A DNA stretch of 64,000 nucleotides from Chaunax sp. Z400. Lineage: Eukaryota; Chordata; Actinopteri; Lophiiformes; Chaunacidae. The notes below the pieces were generated by a model. The model was not told the origin of the DNA. It was given only the letters and a program-made list of their open reading frames with translations, and did not search any database. Each line of letters begins with the position of its first letter. Positions within the stretch are counted from its first letter, which is position 1. Shown in pieces: positions 1 to 11,740 of the stretch. The stretch is taken from NCBI GenBank assembly GCA_037577475.1, contig CM075197.1, positions 25,653,150 to 25,717,149 of the forward strand, in the 5' to 3' direction. Position numbers and translations under genes: made by a program.

Positions 1-132
1 TCCAACCCTTTGGGTAGCCATTAGATGCAACACAAATTACTCCACCCCTCGCTCACCCCCACCCCACCCCCTTCATATGGAAGTCAATAAGAGTGACCCT
101 CCAGAGACGCGATCTCAAGACCTCCTCGTGGG

Positions 133-3100
133 ATGCCAAACAGCACCGTGAGCTCTAAGGGAACCATGCCTGTGCCAAAGAAAGCAGGTAAGAAATCATC
201 CTCACCCAAAATCTCTGTTCAAGTGAAAGCATCATCGAAAATGATGTCATAATTCAGAAATGCATCAAATGAGGAAAAGAGGTGCAGGTATGTTAAAATG
301 TCATTTCAGTATTTTTTTTGTAATTCAGTGACTAATACAACTAACTGACTGCTTGTGATTACATGATGCCATTCAGCTTCTAAATTCAGTTTATTCTCTC
401 ATTTTAGTCACATTTAATTCTTTCCTTCTGTTCTGCAAAAAAAAAAAAACATCTGCAAATGATAAAGCCTGTAGGATTACAGCTGAATTCATGTTCAAAA
501 TTAAAATTCATTTGGGTCTTTCTTTTCTCTCTTTGTAAATGTCTCATTTTCAAATTAGGATCACATCAGTGTAATGACCACAGACTGCTGCATGACCGCT
601 TAAGCAGATGTTGGTTTTTTTCGTCACCTGTTAGATTTACAACGTGTTTCATATTTTGTTTATTTGACGTTATTAAGTTACCCCATGCTGATCATCCCTG
701 TAAATCAGCTCGGCACAAGATGTCATTCCTCACCTTGGATTCTGACAGGTTTTCTTTTTTTATGGTCTATTAATCATGTCGTCAAAGTGCATTAAAGATT
801 CTCCACCGAGGAGGTTACGGGTTCTTCTGCTTACTGAATTCCCCTCAATGTCACCATCATCTGAAATGTCAGGGATTATATTTCTGTCTGCCTTACTTGT
901 GATGCACCTGCTCCCGTTGCTTCACCCTTTTTCAGTCACGATTACAGGTAGAAGAATCACGCCCTCCGTAGCGTTTCCCATACCATAATATCTTCCATCA
1001 GACAATCTGCTCCGCTTCCCATCCCCGGCCCAAATTCCACTAATCCCAGTAATGAAGTGTGAAATGTTGTGCAGTAATTCCAGTCTGAACATGTAAAAGC
1101 CCATCTTGGTTATATAAATAGCTGCTTAATTCTGCCATTGTGTCACATACAGCCTCCCCCACATCAGCTTCACCCTTAAGGGAAGCGACATCAAAAGTTT
1201 ACTTTGTCACCATAACTAAAATATTCACTAATGATGGTTGGTCCATTTTTCTTTTCCTACAAGCCCTTTTAAAAATTCTTCATCTTGAATGTTTCCTTCC
1301 CATCATCCCCTCACATGAGCCCTCGTCATTCGCGGGGCTTACGGCCAGGGAGCCTTGACGGGAACCAGAGGGGTGACTCTGGGCCTTCACCACGTCTGCT
1401 CGTCTCTCGCCATCTTCATCTCGGTATCTTCAGATCCTGCTGCCTCAGTGGGATGTTTTGAACCTGATCTGCACAAATAATGTGGCTCTGTCCCACTGAG
1501 AGGGGGACCAGGGGGAGGGGAACCAGTCCGCCTCGTGACCTTCCAAAACAAGTAGCTCTTATGAAGCATCACGAGATCCGACGTTGACCTTCTTGGTGGG
1601 GTCCTCGTCAGCTGGTCGCTTCTTTAAACGTGTGTTTTTTGTGTCTTGTTATTGCCGTGGATCCTGGTCTTTCACCCAGAATTCGTTTGCTCAAACTCCT
1701 ACAGCGTCATCCAGATATTCCTCCAAACGGTCTCCCTGCCTTTAAATGTCGTCATGCCTCACACCTCACTCTCCCTTCTGTCTCCTCTGTGTCTCTATTG
1801 CTGCAATGTCAAGTCATCAATCATTTTAAGTACCTGTTTATCTCTTCGAGGCCTTCCTGTTGATCCCGTTCAGCGTGGACCGGCATCCACATGGATTTAA
1901 CCTCCACAGGGCAGCTGGAGAGCTGGCGTGTCTCCAACCTGCCCAGCACACTTACTTGCCAGCCTGGTGTCACCCTCCATGGTTGCGTGAGGGGTTCGCC
2001 ACATTCCACTCAGATAAGAGGCCAAAAATCTCTCACAGATTCAAAGATGAATTTATTTACGGTGTCCTCTGAACAAACATGTCTGCCCACTAATCTGTCC
2101 CCAGTAAATCCCTCTTAATGCCTCGACTACTCCACAAGGTTTTCCTTTCATCGTGCCTGTTGTGCTCCTTTATGGATGAGATCAGGGAAGGGGAAGACAG
2201 ACGGATGAAGTGATCTGTCACCAGCGTCCAATAACAACCATGTGCCCTTCACTCTACCCCTCGCTGTCCTGCCAAGCCTCCGCTCCTCACCTCACGCACC
2301 ATCAGCTGTCCTGTATTATGTGCCTGGATGTACAATGAGTCCTCAGCAAACAGAAGTCAGGACATGTGGATAAAGTGCAAACTCCAATTTGGAGTAATTG
2401 GACCGCAATCCTCAGAAGGGGTATTAATATTCCTGCATGCCCAGTCAATTATCATATTTTCTGGCCTTAATGGTTTCAGTCAAGCATTTGTATTCGACAT
2501 AATGGGCTCCTGCTCACATTATATATATATTTAGATTTCTAATTCCAGCACACATTTAGACTTTAAAGGAGTCGTGGATCTCTGCTAAGCTATCAGTTCT
2601 CCCGCTGGAATCTTAACACATTAACCATGCAGGCCGGCGTGGTTCAAGGAAAGCGATGCCACCCTCTCAGTCCCATCCCATGTCTGCAGATGTAACGTCG
2701 GGCTCTGGTTTAACCTCCTGGCTGCCTCGCTGCTGAGGGTCACCACAGGCCGCAGAGGTTAAGTTTCCACAGCCTCAAGACATGTGTTGGGATGGAAGAG
2801 CTGACTCTTCCTCTTCATGGAAAAGGGGCGCCAGCAAATCACAGATCACAGAGCAGCAGTTGGTTTTTTTTAAAAGGGGTATTCAGAGCATTTATATTCA
2901 TGTTAATACTGCAGTTAGAGGTTGATTCTAATTATCGGTAAAATCTAATATTTTGAGCCAAAGTTTTAGTATCAGCATTTAGAATTACTAGTGATGGAAC
3001 ATAACCAACACAAATACAATTTTGAGGTAATCGTACATTACTTGAGTTTTAAATTTTCTGCTACATCATACTTTCACTCCACTTCAGAGGCAAATATTTT

Positions 3101-5528
3101 ACTTTTTAACACATTTATTTGATAATTTTCGTAAGCGGTTACTTTGCAGATTTAGTATTGATAGACTATTAATCATGATGGGATATTTAAAGTGAGAGAA
3201 GATAATGCATATGAGCCACAGTAGCGCATTTTTAAATTATTTTACTCTATCTGTAATCAGAAAAAACAGAGCGGAAATAGAAAAAATGCTGAATATCGGA
3301 CCGATGATCAGACAAGGCTGATGATTGGTCTATTATTAGTTTGCATTAATGTAAAAGCATGACTGGAAAATAACTTCAGTAACTAATATCTAGTGGTGGA
3401 ATGTAACTAAGTACATCAAGCACAAATTTAAGATACTTGTATTTAAGTATTTCCATTTTTCGCTCTAATTTTGACTTTTTTAGTTAGTAGCTGCTTAGAA
3501 AATGTAAATGTAAATAACTGTAAGAAATATATAACGACAACAAAATTATATTAATTTTCCATCTGTTGGAGATATGTTTGCTGTACTGACCACACATACT
3601 ACCAGATTTAAATCATGTAAACTCATTAGCATGTCAGATTACTACAGCTTTCATTTGCACTATTACAGTATGATAACCTCACAGTAAAACCTCGCAGTGA
3701 TGGTTTGTGGCTGTGCAGGGTTGCCACAGGTCACACACATTTTTAAAATCTATAATGTTAAAGCTAATCTCTTGTCATGATTAACGGCGTGCCGACACAT
3801 GCTAACAGAGCGAATGCACGAAGGCGAATCTGATGTTTTATCCTGCTTCCAAGCTGCAGATATGGAATCACATTTACACAACCACTGTTGAAAAAAAACA
3901 ACTCTGAACCAGCTTTTTCACCTGCGTTGTTTAAACACATATCTATAAGCATATAAAATAACAGGATAATGTAAAACTGTGATGCAGCTTCCTATTTAAG
4001 TGCAATGGGGGTAAAAACTCTTGTTTCTTGTGCAACAACCCTGCTTAATTGCACACAAATTAATTAGGCTCAGATTATGCACATACATGAACACTGCTTA
4101 AGTTTGCATATCTAATTTTTAGCATTTTAGAGATTTTCTTTTTGTTTTTTTATGTGTTTTTTTTATATTGTACGTTCAGGAAACTTCTTTTTTTTTTTAA
4201 TCGGTTTTTATTAAAAGTTTGCGTGTTCTTTTCTGTCATTGTTGCTGAACTGTGTTGGAAGAAGCTAACACAGAATACATGTGTGATATTATCAAACGCT
4301 ATTTATGACACGAAATAACCTGTTGGTATCTTAAATTAGGTATAATTGCATTAAAACAGCCGTGAGCTTCAGGTAGAAGCCCCCTTATATGGAATCTGGA
4401 ATACTGATGCTCTCCTGTCTAATTTAGGCAATAGCCAAGGGCACACAGGATGAAGCAAATGTGATGATGTAACACTTTGATGAGTGCATGGGACTGAGGG
4501 AGTCTGTGTGAAATTTGAGAAAGAGAATTACACTCGCTGTGGGGTGCCAGCATGACCGGACCGGCCAGGATTGGATCGCAGTTTTCTGTGAATGTCAGAA
4601 CACACACACTGACTCACAAACTGGAGGAGGAACAAACGGACGGGGATTAAAAAACGCCCGCCCACAAAATGACAAACACGCCGCCGGCGGTGTGAGATAA
4701 CAGCATCATACAGAAAGTGGATTCTTAGAATGGGCCTCATGCTGTCGGCGGCCATGATGTGTGTAATGTTCCGGCCTCTGGATTCCTTATGTTGAAACCT
4801 ACACCTCGGCTGGCGCGGGGGATATTTCACGAATCAATGCTGAGCCGGCATAGCTCACATACTCCTCAGTGATGTACTGTATGGTGAGAGCAGCAGATGA
4901 TTTAGGTGACAGCGGCCTGACAGAACTACTGATGGGGGGGGGGGGGGGGGGGCTGCAGAGGAAGATGAATATAGCTGACTGTGTGTCGCCATGAATGGTG
5001 TTGTGGATTTGTTCTGTCAGAAGAAATCCCTTATTCTAAATCTAATTTATTTGAATTAATGCACATGTTCACCATTATCTAGTCCCTTATTATCATGGTG
5101 TTTTGATCGTGGCTTCATTAGCCGACACACTTCCTGCAGCATCACGCAAAAGATGATTGGCCGACGCATCAAGATGACTTAATGATGTCAGATCTCATCT
5201 TTCAAGTTTCATGACCTCCGCCAGCTTTGGTTTAGTTAGCAGGATTACTCTTAGAGTTTTTAACGCATTTTGATGAAGGAACAATCCAGTAGATTTTGGC
5301 GATGATCGGAATCATCATCCGGACTGATTCTGGATTCTTTGCCATTGCAGTTATAAGATTTCTGCTTCTTACTTCCTGGATAATGCCGACAGTGCTTGGA
5401 GAAAAATGACTCGATGACTTCCACATAAGATCTAGCACACATCAGAGTCTGATCCAGATTCCAGATCTGGTGATCCAGAATGTTTAAATGTAAAGGACAC
5501 ATGGAAAATTCACTACTGTGAGATAAGA

Positions 5529-5587
<59 letters not shown>

Positions 5588-6364
5588 TAGAGACTTGAAC
5601 TAAAATCAGATTGTAGCTGAAACTGTTCAGTTTGGTGACAAGTTTGACTTATCTGTAAATGTTACTTATCTTGTGTTAAATTTGTGTAACTGCCTCCACC
5701 AAGGAGGTTATGTTAGGTTGGTTGGTTGACTGTTTGTTTGTTTGTTTGGTTGACTGTTTGGTTGGTTGGTTGTTTGTTTGGTAGGTTGGTTAACTGGTTG
5801 ATTGTTTGGTTGGTTGGTTGGTTGACTGTTTGTTTGGTTGGTTGGTTGTTTGGTAGGTTGGTTAACTGGTTGATTGTTTGGTTGGTCGGTTGGTTGACTG
5901 TTTGTTTGTTTGGTTGGTTGGTTGGTTGACTGTTTGTTTGGTTGGTTGGTTGTTTGGTAGGTTGGTTGGTTGGTTGATTGGTTGATTGCTTGGTAGGTTG
6001 GTTGACTGGTTGATTGTTTGGTTGGTCGGTTGGTTGACTGTTTGTTTGTTTGTTTGGTTGGTTGGTTGGTTGACTGTTTGTTTGGTTGGTTGGTTGTTTG
6101 GTAGGTTGGTTGGTTGGTTGGTTGATTGCTTGGTAGGTTGGTTGACTGGTTGATTGTTTGGTTGGTAGGTTGGTTGACTGTTTGTTTGTTTGGTTGGTTG
6201 GTTGTTTGGTAGGTTGGTAGGTTGGTTGGTCGGTTGGTTGACTGTTTGTTTGTTTGGTTGACTGTTTGCTTGCTTGGTTGGTTGGTTGGTTGTTTGTTCG
6301 GTTGGTCCTTGAGATTTGGTCCTTTTTCCCATTTTCCCCAAAAACTAGTGGACAATTTACATGT

Positions 6365-6395
<31 letters not shown>

Positions 6396-8871
6396 GATCC
6401 TTGGCCCAGACATCAACTCATTACATTTTGGTTCAGATCTTGATCAAGGAAAAGCGATTTCCATCAAACTAAACAGATATATGTGTAGGATTGTTCAGCC
6501 TTGGTAGATGTTACTCAGTGCCATACTTTATACTTTTAGAATAATGCTACACACCATATGTACATGTGAGCAGAGTATATAGTCGTCAGTCTTCTGGATG
6601 TTAATGTCTCCCTTTACCATTGAGCCGACCTTCTCTTGACCATATTCTACAACTACATTAACATTAACGACGAGTTTTCCCTCAATAACCTCCAAATTAA
6701 TGCTTATTGATTGAGTGAAAACTCATTAATGTTAATAGTCGAGTAGTTGTTGAATCTGATCTTTATAGTGACTAATAATGAGACAATAAGCTACTATTAT
6801 GCATGCTAATAAAAAAACGATTTAATGTGGATATGTGTACCATAACATGAAGTGTTACTCATACCTCTGATGATCTTTTCTTTTTCAGGAAGGAAAAACA
6901 GCAGCGCTCCACAAGGTAAATCTGCAAAGGATGATGGGAACCATTCATTCCATTAAATAAATGCCGTCATGTAGATGTGATTATCCATTCATGGTAGAGT
7001 TCAATGTATTCCTCTGTCTGTCACCTCAGAAACGCTGCCGCCGTACGAGCCCAATGTCCCTGAACCTACCACCAGGGCTGACTTCATGAAATGTAAGACT
7101 TTGTTTGAGCGTTTAGATGTTTCATGTAAAAGAAACACAGCTACAAAATTAAAGTATTACTGTAAATTAGAGTATGGAGTCTTTAGTGTAGCCTTGATGA
7201 ATATTATAAAATCAGTTAAGCCATAATAAAATATATAATTACATTTTGTTATAAGGTCACTTTTCATTTTAAAAAAACAACAACTACTAAACACAAATTG
7301 ATTTATCGCTTCAAGACAGAATAATGAAATATAATTTTTGTTTACAAATTTAACAATATATGTAATATTAATTTTAGGTCATTTGAACATGAATTTACTA
7401 TAGTTACACTTACATCTATATCAAATTTAAACATGTCTATGATAAAAAATAATTCACCTCATTTTATGCTTTTGCATTTTAAAATAAAAATCAAGCATTA
7501 GTAAAAATGCTGCAGACGTCCACTTTGTCTTCTTTTTCACGATTACTGTTCTATTCCCCGTTTGTAAGTGCAAATATTAGATATTTGTGATGCAGTCTTA
7601 TTACTCAAACAATTACAAATTCTCAGATCCAAACTCAGATTGACTAATTAGATCTTTAGTGGGATTTATACTTGATTTATTTCTTTTTAACTTACTATTC
7701 TCACACTCCTTCATGACTTCATATCCCCTCCTCATATAACCTGCTTCACCTTTATTCTCCCGTGTTCTGCTGTTCTCACTTGTTCCCTCTCTCCAGACTG
7801 GGTTCCTCTTACTCTGGATGAAAAAACTGCACAGAAATTCTTGTGGATTTCAGAAGGCGGGAGCAAAGTGGCCCGTACAGCTGATGCAATCTGCCCATAT
7901 CCCAACAGGCCCGAGAGATACGACCACTCACCACAGGTAGGCCTGGATGTAGCCTGAGATTAGGGAGTAACCAGACCTGCAGTTGGGTCTTCAATGGAGA
8001 AAAAATGCCTATTTTTTTTTTATTGCATTTGGTTTATTTGGGGTCAATTACAACCAAGGCAACAACTATTAATCAAGTCACACTGGACAGGTTTGTCACA
8101 ACTCTTCTTACCGGGAGGTTTTTATTGAGTACCACCGATAATAAAGTAAAAATACTTCATTACACGTAGTCCTGCATTCTTGATTTTGCAGGAAAAAATG
8201 AGTGAAAAATGTTAGAGCAGCATTTCACTGTTATTTGTGCTCCATCAGAAGCTGTTAAAACATTACATACAATAAGGTGGATCTCAGTATAATCCCAGTA
8301 TTGATTACCTTTCATTTTAAAAGCATGAACGAGCAAATCTTTGTCACCTTTTCTTAAAGAAACGACTGGAACGATTCATTAATTATCAATAAGGATGTAA
8401 ATTATTTAATTGACTCATTTAATCTGTGACTTTGGAGAGCAGCTCATCCCTCCTCTCCTCCTTCAGGTGCTGTGTAAAGAGAGTCTGCTGGGCCATCGGG
8501 GGTACTGGGAGGTGGATTACGAAGGCTGGGTGGTGATGGGGCTGGTCTGCGAGAACATGCCCCGTAAAGGCCAGGACGGGCCCTGCGGCATGGGGGAGAA
8601 CAGCGGCTCCTGGGGCACCGGCTGGTCCGGCTCCTGCTACCAAGTCTGGCACAACGGCGAGAACGTGGACGTGCAGCTCCCCTTTACCTCCACCCTGGGC
8701 ATGTACATCGACCAACCCGCCGGCATCATCAAATTCCTCCTGGTGGAGGGGGAGGGCGAGAAGGAGATGAGGCAGATTCACAAGTTCAAATTCAACATCC
8801 AGGAGAAGATCTTCGCAGGGTTCTGGGTTGGCACAAATTCATACTGCCTTCTTCGGAAAAAGGATCAGTGA
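133..8871 (+). CDS. Small PRY-SPRY (B30.2) domain protein, five exons
   Basis: Proposed exons: 133-187, 6889-6915, 7030-7092, 7797-7936 and 8467-8871 (229 aa). All joins are GT-AG and keep phase. The N-terminus is short and basic (PKKAGRKNS). A PRY segment (LDEKTAQKFLWISEGG) follows, then RYDHSPQVLCKESLLGHRGYWEV, the usual start of SPRY, and the domain closes with FWVGTNSYCLL just before the stop. Domains of this kind bind protein partners and are found in fish TRIM, NLR and venom-type proteins; here there is no RING, B-box, coiled coil or other module, so the protein is essentially a free-standing B30.2. The start is uncertain: ATG 133 is the first after an in-frame stop at 94-96, but ATG 166 has a better context. 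The link from exon 1 to exon 2 crosses a 6.7-kb repeat-rich intron and rests only on phase and splice sites; exons 3-5 are secure. Its function is not known to me. Confidence 0.75.
2988..3490 (+). repeat. Two diverged copies of a teleost interspersed repeat
   Basis: The segments near 2988-3135 and 3395-3490 both start with a 'tagtgrtggaayrtaac' type sequence and carry the 'caattttgaggta', 'cttgagt' and 'tttctgctac' type words seen throughout percomorph introns. They lie in the same orientation about 400 bp apart. A related fragment (around 'ttttacttcagtaaagg') occurs at 52185-52250. The family name is not certain. Confidence 0.5.
5530..5585 (+). repeat. (TAA)n microsatellite
   Basis: An uninterrupted TAA/ATA tract of about 56 bp inside the first intron of the SPRY gene. 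Confidence 0.95.
5690..6480 (+). repeat. Interspersed repeat carrying an expanded TTGG/TTTG satellite
   Basis: The element opens with 'cctccaccaaggaggttatg', a motif that starts a common fish repeat, and its distal part (6300-6480, with 'ttcagatcttgatcaagg') also looks like that family. Between them, about 600 bp (5714-6310) is a satellite of TTGG and TTTG units with scattered 'gactg' and 'taggt' variants, followed by a 30-bp G run at 6365-6394. A partial relative sits at about 5215-5260. The long Asn-Gln-Pro-Thr ORFs across it are artefacts of the repeat. Confidence 0.75.
6645..6753. repeat. Long near-palindrome, MITE-like
   Basis: The left arm 6645-6688 and the right arm 6703-6753 are reverse complements over about 45 bp with small gaps (left: ttctacaactac, attaacattaa, gagttttc, ctcaataa). 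The loop is about 14 bp. There is no coding capacity. The structure suggests a foldback or MITE insertion in the SPRY gene intron. Confidence 0.6.
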
Positions 8872-8895
8872 CTCGGCGGAGAGGGTTCAGTGTGC

Positions 8896-8920
8896 GGGGG
8901 GGAGGAGGGGGGAGGGGGGG
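8896..8920 (+). other. G-rich tract with quadruplex potential in the SPRY gene 3'UTR
   Basis: Four G runs (7, 4-6, 6 and 8 bases, separated by A or GA) begin 25 bp after the stop codon. In the mRNA this matches the usual G-quadruplex pattern. Whether it folds or acts is unknown. Confidence 0.5.
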
Positions 8921-9240
8921 TCAGGTGGTGTAAATTTAAGAAGGGAGTCAGGAGGGAGATGGAAAAGTTGTGATGTTTGGGGAACAAGTGTTGGAGTTGT
9001 GAAGCAGAACTGAAGCCTTTGTGGATTGTGTTCTCTGCTTTCTCTAATGCATGAAGAAAGCTTATTCATTTAATATTAGATCCAAAGATAAAAGATTATT
9101 ATTATTTACCATCCTGTATCTATTTATGTATTTTATTAACTTAGGTTAGATAAGGTTTTGTATGTTTTTGTAGCATGTAGTTGGTAGAGTGCTTGCTTTA
9201 TTAAGACCCTATGTATGTTTCTTATGTGCTGAATATAGTC

Positions 9241-9246
9241 AATAAA
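9241..9246 (+). terminator. Polyadenylation signal of the SPRY gene
   Basis: AATAAA about 370 bp after the stop codon, followed within 30 bp by a GT-rich stretch (around 'aactgttgtgtaac'). This gives a 3'UTR of about 390 bp. Confidence 0.55.
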
Positions 9247-9503
9247 TTCAACTGTTGTGTAACAACACTGGTTGTTATGAGATCAGGGCTGAGCAGAGAC
9301 CAGATAATGACTCTTGTTCACCCTTGTGTGAGTGCTGAGGCCCTCTAGAGGCCGTAAATCATATCGCATCCCGCTCACATAATTACTACACAGTCTTTTC
9401 TCTTGGTGTTGCTCCTTTATTTGAAACAAAAAAGTATTTAACGGAACATTAATTTGCTTCTGAAATCTCAGAGGTTTTTTTTTCCTTTCAAATCAACCCA
9501 TCC

Positions 9504-9535
<32 letters not shown>

Positions 9536-9571
9536 CTCTCTCTCTCTCTCCTCCCTCTCTCTCTCTCTCTC
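9504..9571 (+). repeat. (CT)n microsatellite block
   Basis: Runs of TCTCTC broken by CCTC or CCTCC, repeated several times; the complement is GA-rich and may lie in the akt1s1 3'UTR. Confidence 0.9.
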
Positions 9572-9979
9572 AGTCAGTTTCTCATTCATTCAGTCAGTCA
9601 AACAAGATGTCTGGAGCAAAAAACAGAAAAGAAAAAAAAAACACCATCCCGTGTAATTCGGTATCGGTTTACAATCATTCATCAGTCATTCATTCATTGG
9701 CAAAACTAAAGGTACAAATAGGCATGTTATGAGGACTCACTGGTGTCCTCTGCTCACATTTTGAAAAGCCACAAAGCTTCATGTTAATCAACCATTTCTC
9801 TGGTTTTCACCCCTCGGAGGAATAGATTGATTTAATGGGGGGAGGGCAACAACTGGCCTGCTGGTCAACTATGATAAGGAGCATGAGGAGGAAACATCGG
9901 CGTGGTCCACAGAGATCACTGGTTTCATGCTAAAACTTTAGCATAAAATGTGCTAGAGATGGTTTGCTTAACTTAACTT

Positions 9980-11095
9980 AGCATAAAGATGGAAAACAGC
10001 CAGCCTGACTCTCACTGAAGTCAAAAAAACGACCTACCAACACTTTAAAAAAGCTCACTAATCAACCTGAACACATGCACAACAATTTTAGGTAGAGTTT
10101 CAAGTTGAAAATATTTTCTTGGTAAACAAAACCCAAGGAGCAGTGACTTCCTGGGGTTTAATGGTTGTAGGATGAGGCTAAAAGCCCTTAGCACCTTTGT
10201 TACCTTCAATGTTAATTACTGTAATTAAGAGCAACCACATAGGAAAATATGTTCATGTCAGCTTCCTGGTTCTAATTCCACTCTGGAGTTAACGTAGAAC
10301 GTCTAACAGCAACTCATGAAGGCAAGCTGACAGTCAGTGTCAGACAAATCTAAATAAAATACAACATCAAATCAATACAATCAATTCAACTGATTTAAAA
10401 AAGAGGCAGAAGTCTTCGCATTTTTTATCTGGTTTCACTTGGGTCCAATTATGTAGCTGAAAAAGTAGCTAATTTAGCAGATTGCAATGTCAGAATAACT
10501 TTTTTTTTAATTTCTTGTTGTTCTTGCAAAAAAAAAAAAAAATCAGAATTTATTTACTCCCAGTCATGATCTAAGACTGTTCAGACTGTCGCCCAGTCAA
10601 ACACAACATTGCATTAAATTAAATTTAGTTCTTATTTGGCAAACGTTCCTCACCCGCTATGTCGTTAGCTGTAACTCACGTTGCATTATTTACCATATTC
10701 TCCCAAGACAGAGCCGCGTGAAGTTATTTGTCCAATCAGAGTAGGCGTCTATTTGGCTCCGTCACTCTATTGGTTTGTTCACAGAGTGTAAATCTGCTAA
10801 TCGATGAGGTTGTGTGAAGTATGGAAGCAGAAGTAAGACGACATTAAACACCTCAATCCCTGAAAAGTAGATTGTGATACCTTCAAGATCAATCAAAAAT
10901 CATTGGATTTTCCAACTTCACTTGAATGGATGGTTATCATTTTAAACTCCTGTTTGTGCACTAACTTAAAAAATTACATAATGTGTTTATTAGTGAGCTT
11001 TAGAGATGCCGGTATTCTTGAAAAATTAGAAATTAGGCTAGCAATTTCCCTCTGCTTACAGTCTATGCTAAGCTAAGCTAACCTCTCCCAGGTGT
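9980..11095. repeat. Inverted pair of interspersed repeat ends
   Basis: The segment at 9980-10080 contains 'cttagcataaagatgg', 'ccagcctgactct' and 'aagctcactaatcaac'. The segment at 10978-11095 contains the same words reversed ('ttagtgagctttagag', 'ggctagcaatttcc', 'atgctaagctaagctaac'). They face each other about 1 kb apart, consistent with the two ends of one fish element or two opposed copies. Confidence 0.55.
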
Positions 11096-11740
11096 ACCTT
11101 CAAACTTCCTTGCACATAAGATGATTTTTCAAATTCAACTCTTTAAAGAAAATAAATGTTAAACTAGTCCTTCAAGTTAATTTTATCACGTTTCAAAAGA
11201 GGGACTGAACACTTTTCCATGTAACTTTCAGGATTTAGCCTGCTAGAGCGTTAGCATGCAGCGCTGGAGCCACCGGCTAACAACGTACGTGTGGCCGTTT
11301 CCAAAGCTCTCATCACTTCACAGGGCATTTTACCACAGCAGACCAATCAGCACACAAGGTTGGTTACTATCAACGATCTGCCGTGAGGGTTAGACCGCTA
11401 TACTTCCTGTTTTAGTGTCCGTGTTGGTCAGTGCAGCGGGTCACTACACACACACATCGTGAGGTCCTCATGTAGTGTTGTGGGATGTGAGAAGTGTGTA
11501 GTGACGAGGAGGTAGGGGGGTTTAGAGTTGAAAATGTTATTAGTGTTCTTTATCTTTTTTGTCATTTACTCCTCAAAGCTGCGCTGTTAAATTTGGTAAG
11601 TGACAATTAATGGAGGTACAAGTTTGACAATGTTTCACACACAGTTCAGGTCTCCTCCCTTCATCACCACGTCTCCTTTGTCTCTCCAAATCTCCCCCTC
11701 TATCCCTTTCTTTCTCTCCACTCGCCTTACTCGCTCTCCC

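Larger units (their letters stand above)
188..6888 (+). other. Large first intron of the SPRY gene, no coding exon seen
   Basis: No recognisable coding exon on either strand. It holds interspersed repeat copies (2988-3135, 3395-3490), a 19-bp G run (4934-4952), a TAA microsatellite, a TTGG-rich satellite inside an interspersed repeat (5690-6480), a 30-bp G run and a near-palindrome (6645-6753). A non-repetitive AT-rich block at about 2320-2540 could be regulatory. The intron depends on exon 1 being correctly placed. Confidence 0.5.
9247..11740. other. Convergent gene boundary; 3'UTR of akt1s1 and repeats
   Basis: No coding exon. This is the space between the converging SPRY gene and akt1s1. 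A minus-strand AATAAA (TTTATT at 9416-9421) is one candidate end for akt1s1; another is at 10549-10554. It holds a CT-rich microsatellite (about 9504-9571) and a pair of inverted interspersed repeats (9980-11095). Confidence 0.5.

Noticed and set aside
5708..6355. Long minus-strand ORF rich in Asn, Gln, Pro and Thr (215 codons), and its overlapping frames
   Set aside because: It is a translation of the TTGG/TTTG satellite; all frames of such a repeat stay open. No start context, splice signals or non-repeat sequence supports a gene.
8419..8781. Minus-strand ORF of 120 codons opposite the SPRY exon
   Set aside because: It is the antisense shadow of the SPRY coding exon; no motif or splice support.
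133..8871. Annotation of the SPRY protein as a fish venom component
   Set aside because: The C-terminal domain of stonefish-type venom proteins is also PRY-SPRY, but no pore-forming or other venom-protein part is present, and the domain is common in non-venom fish proteins.
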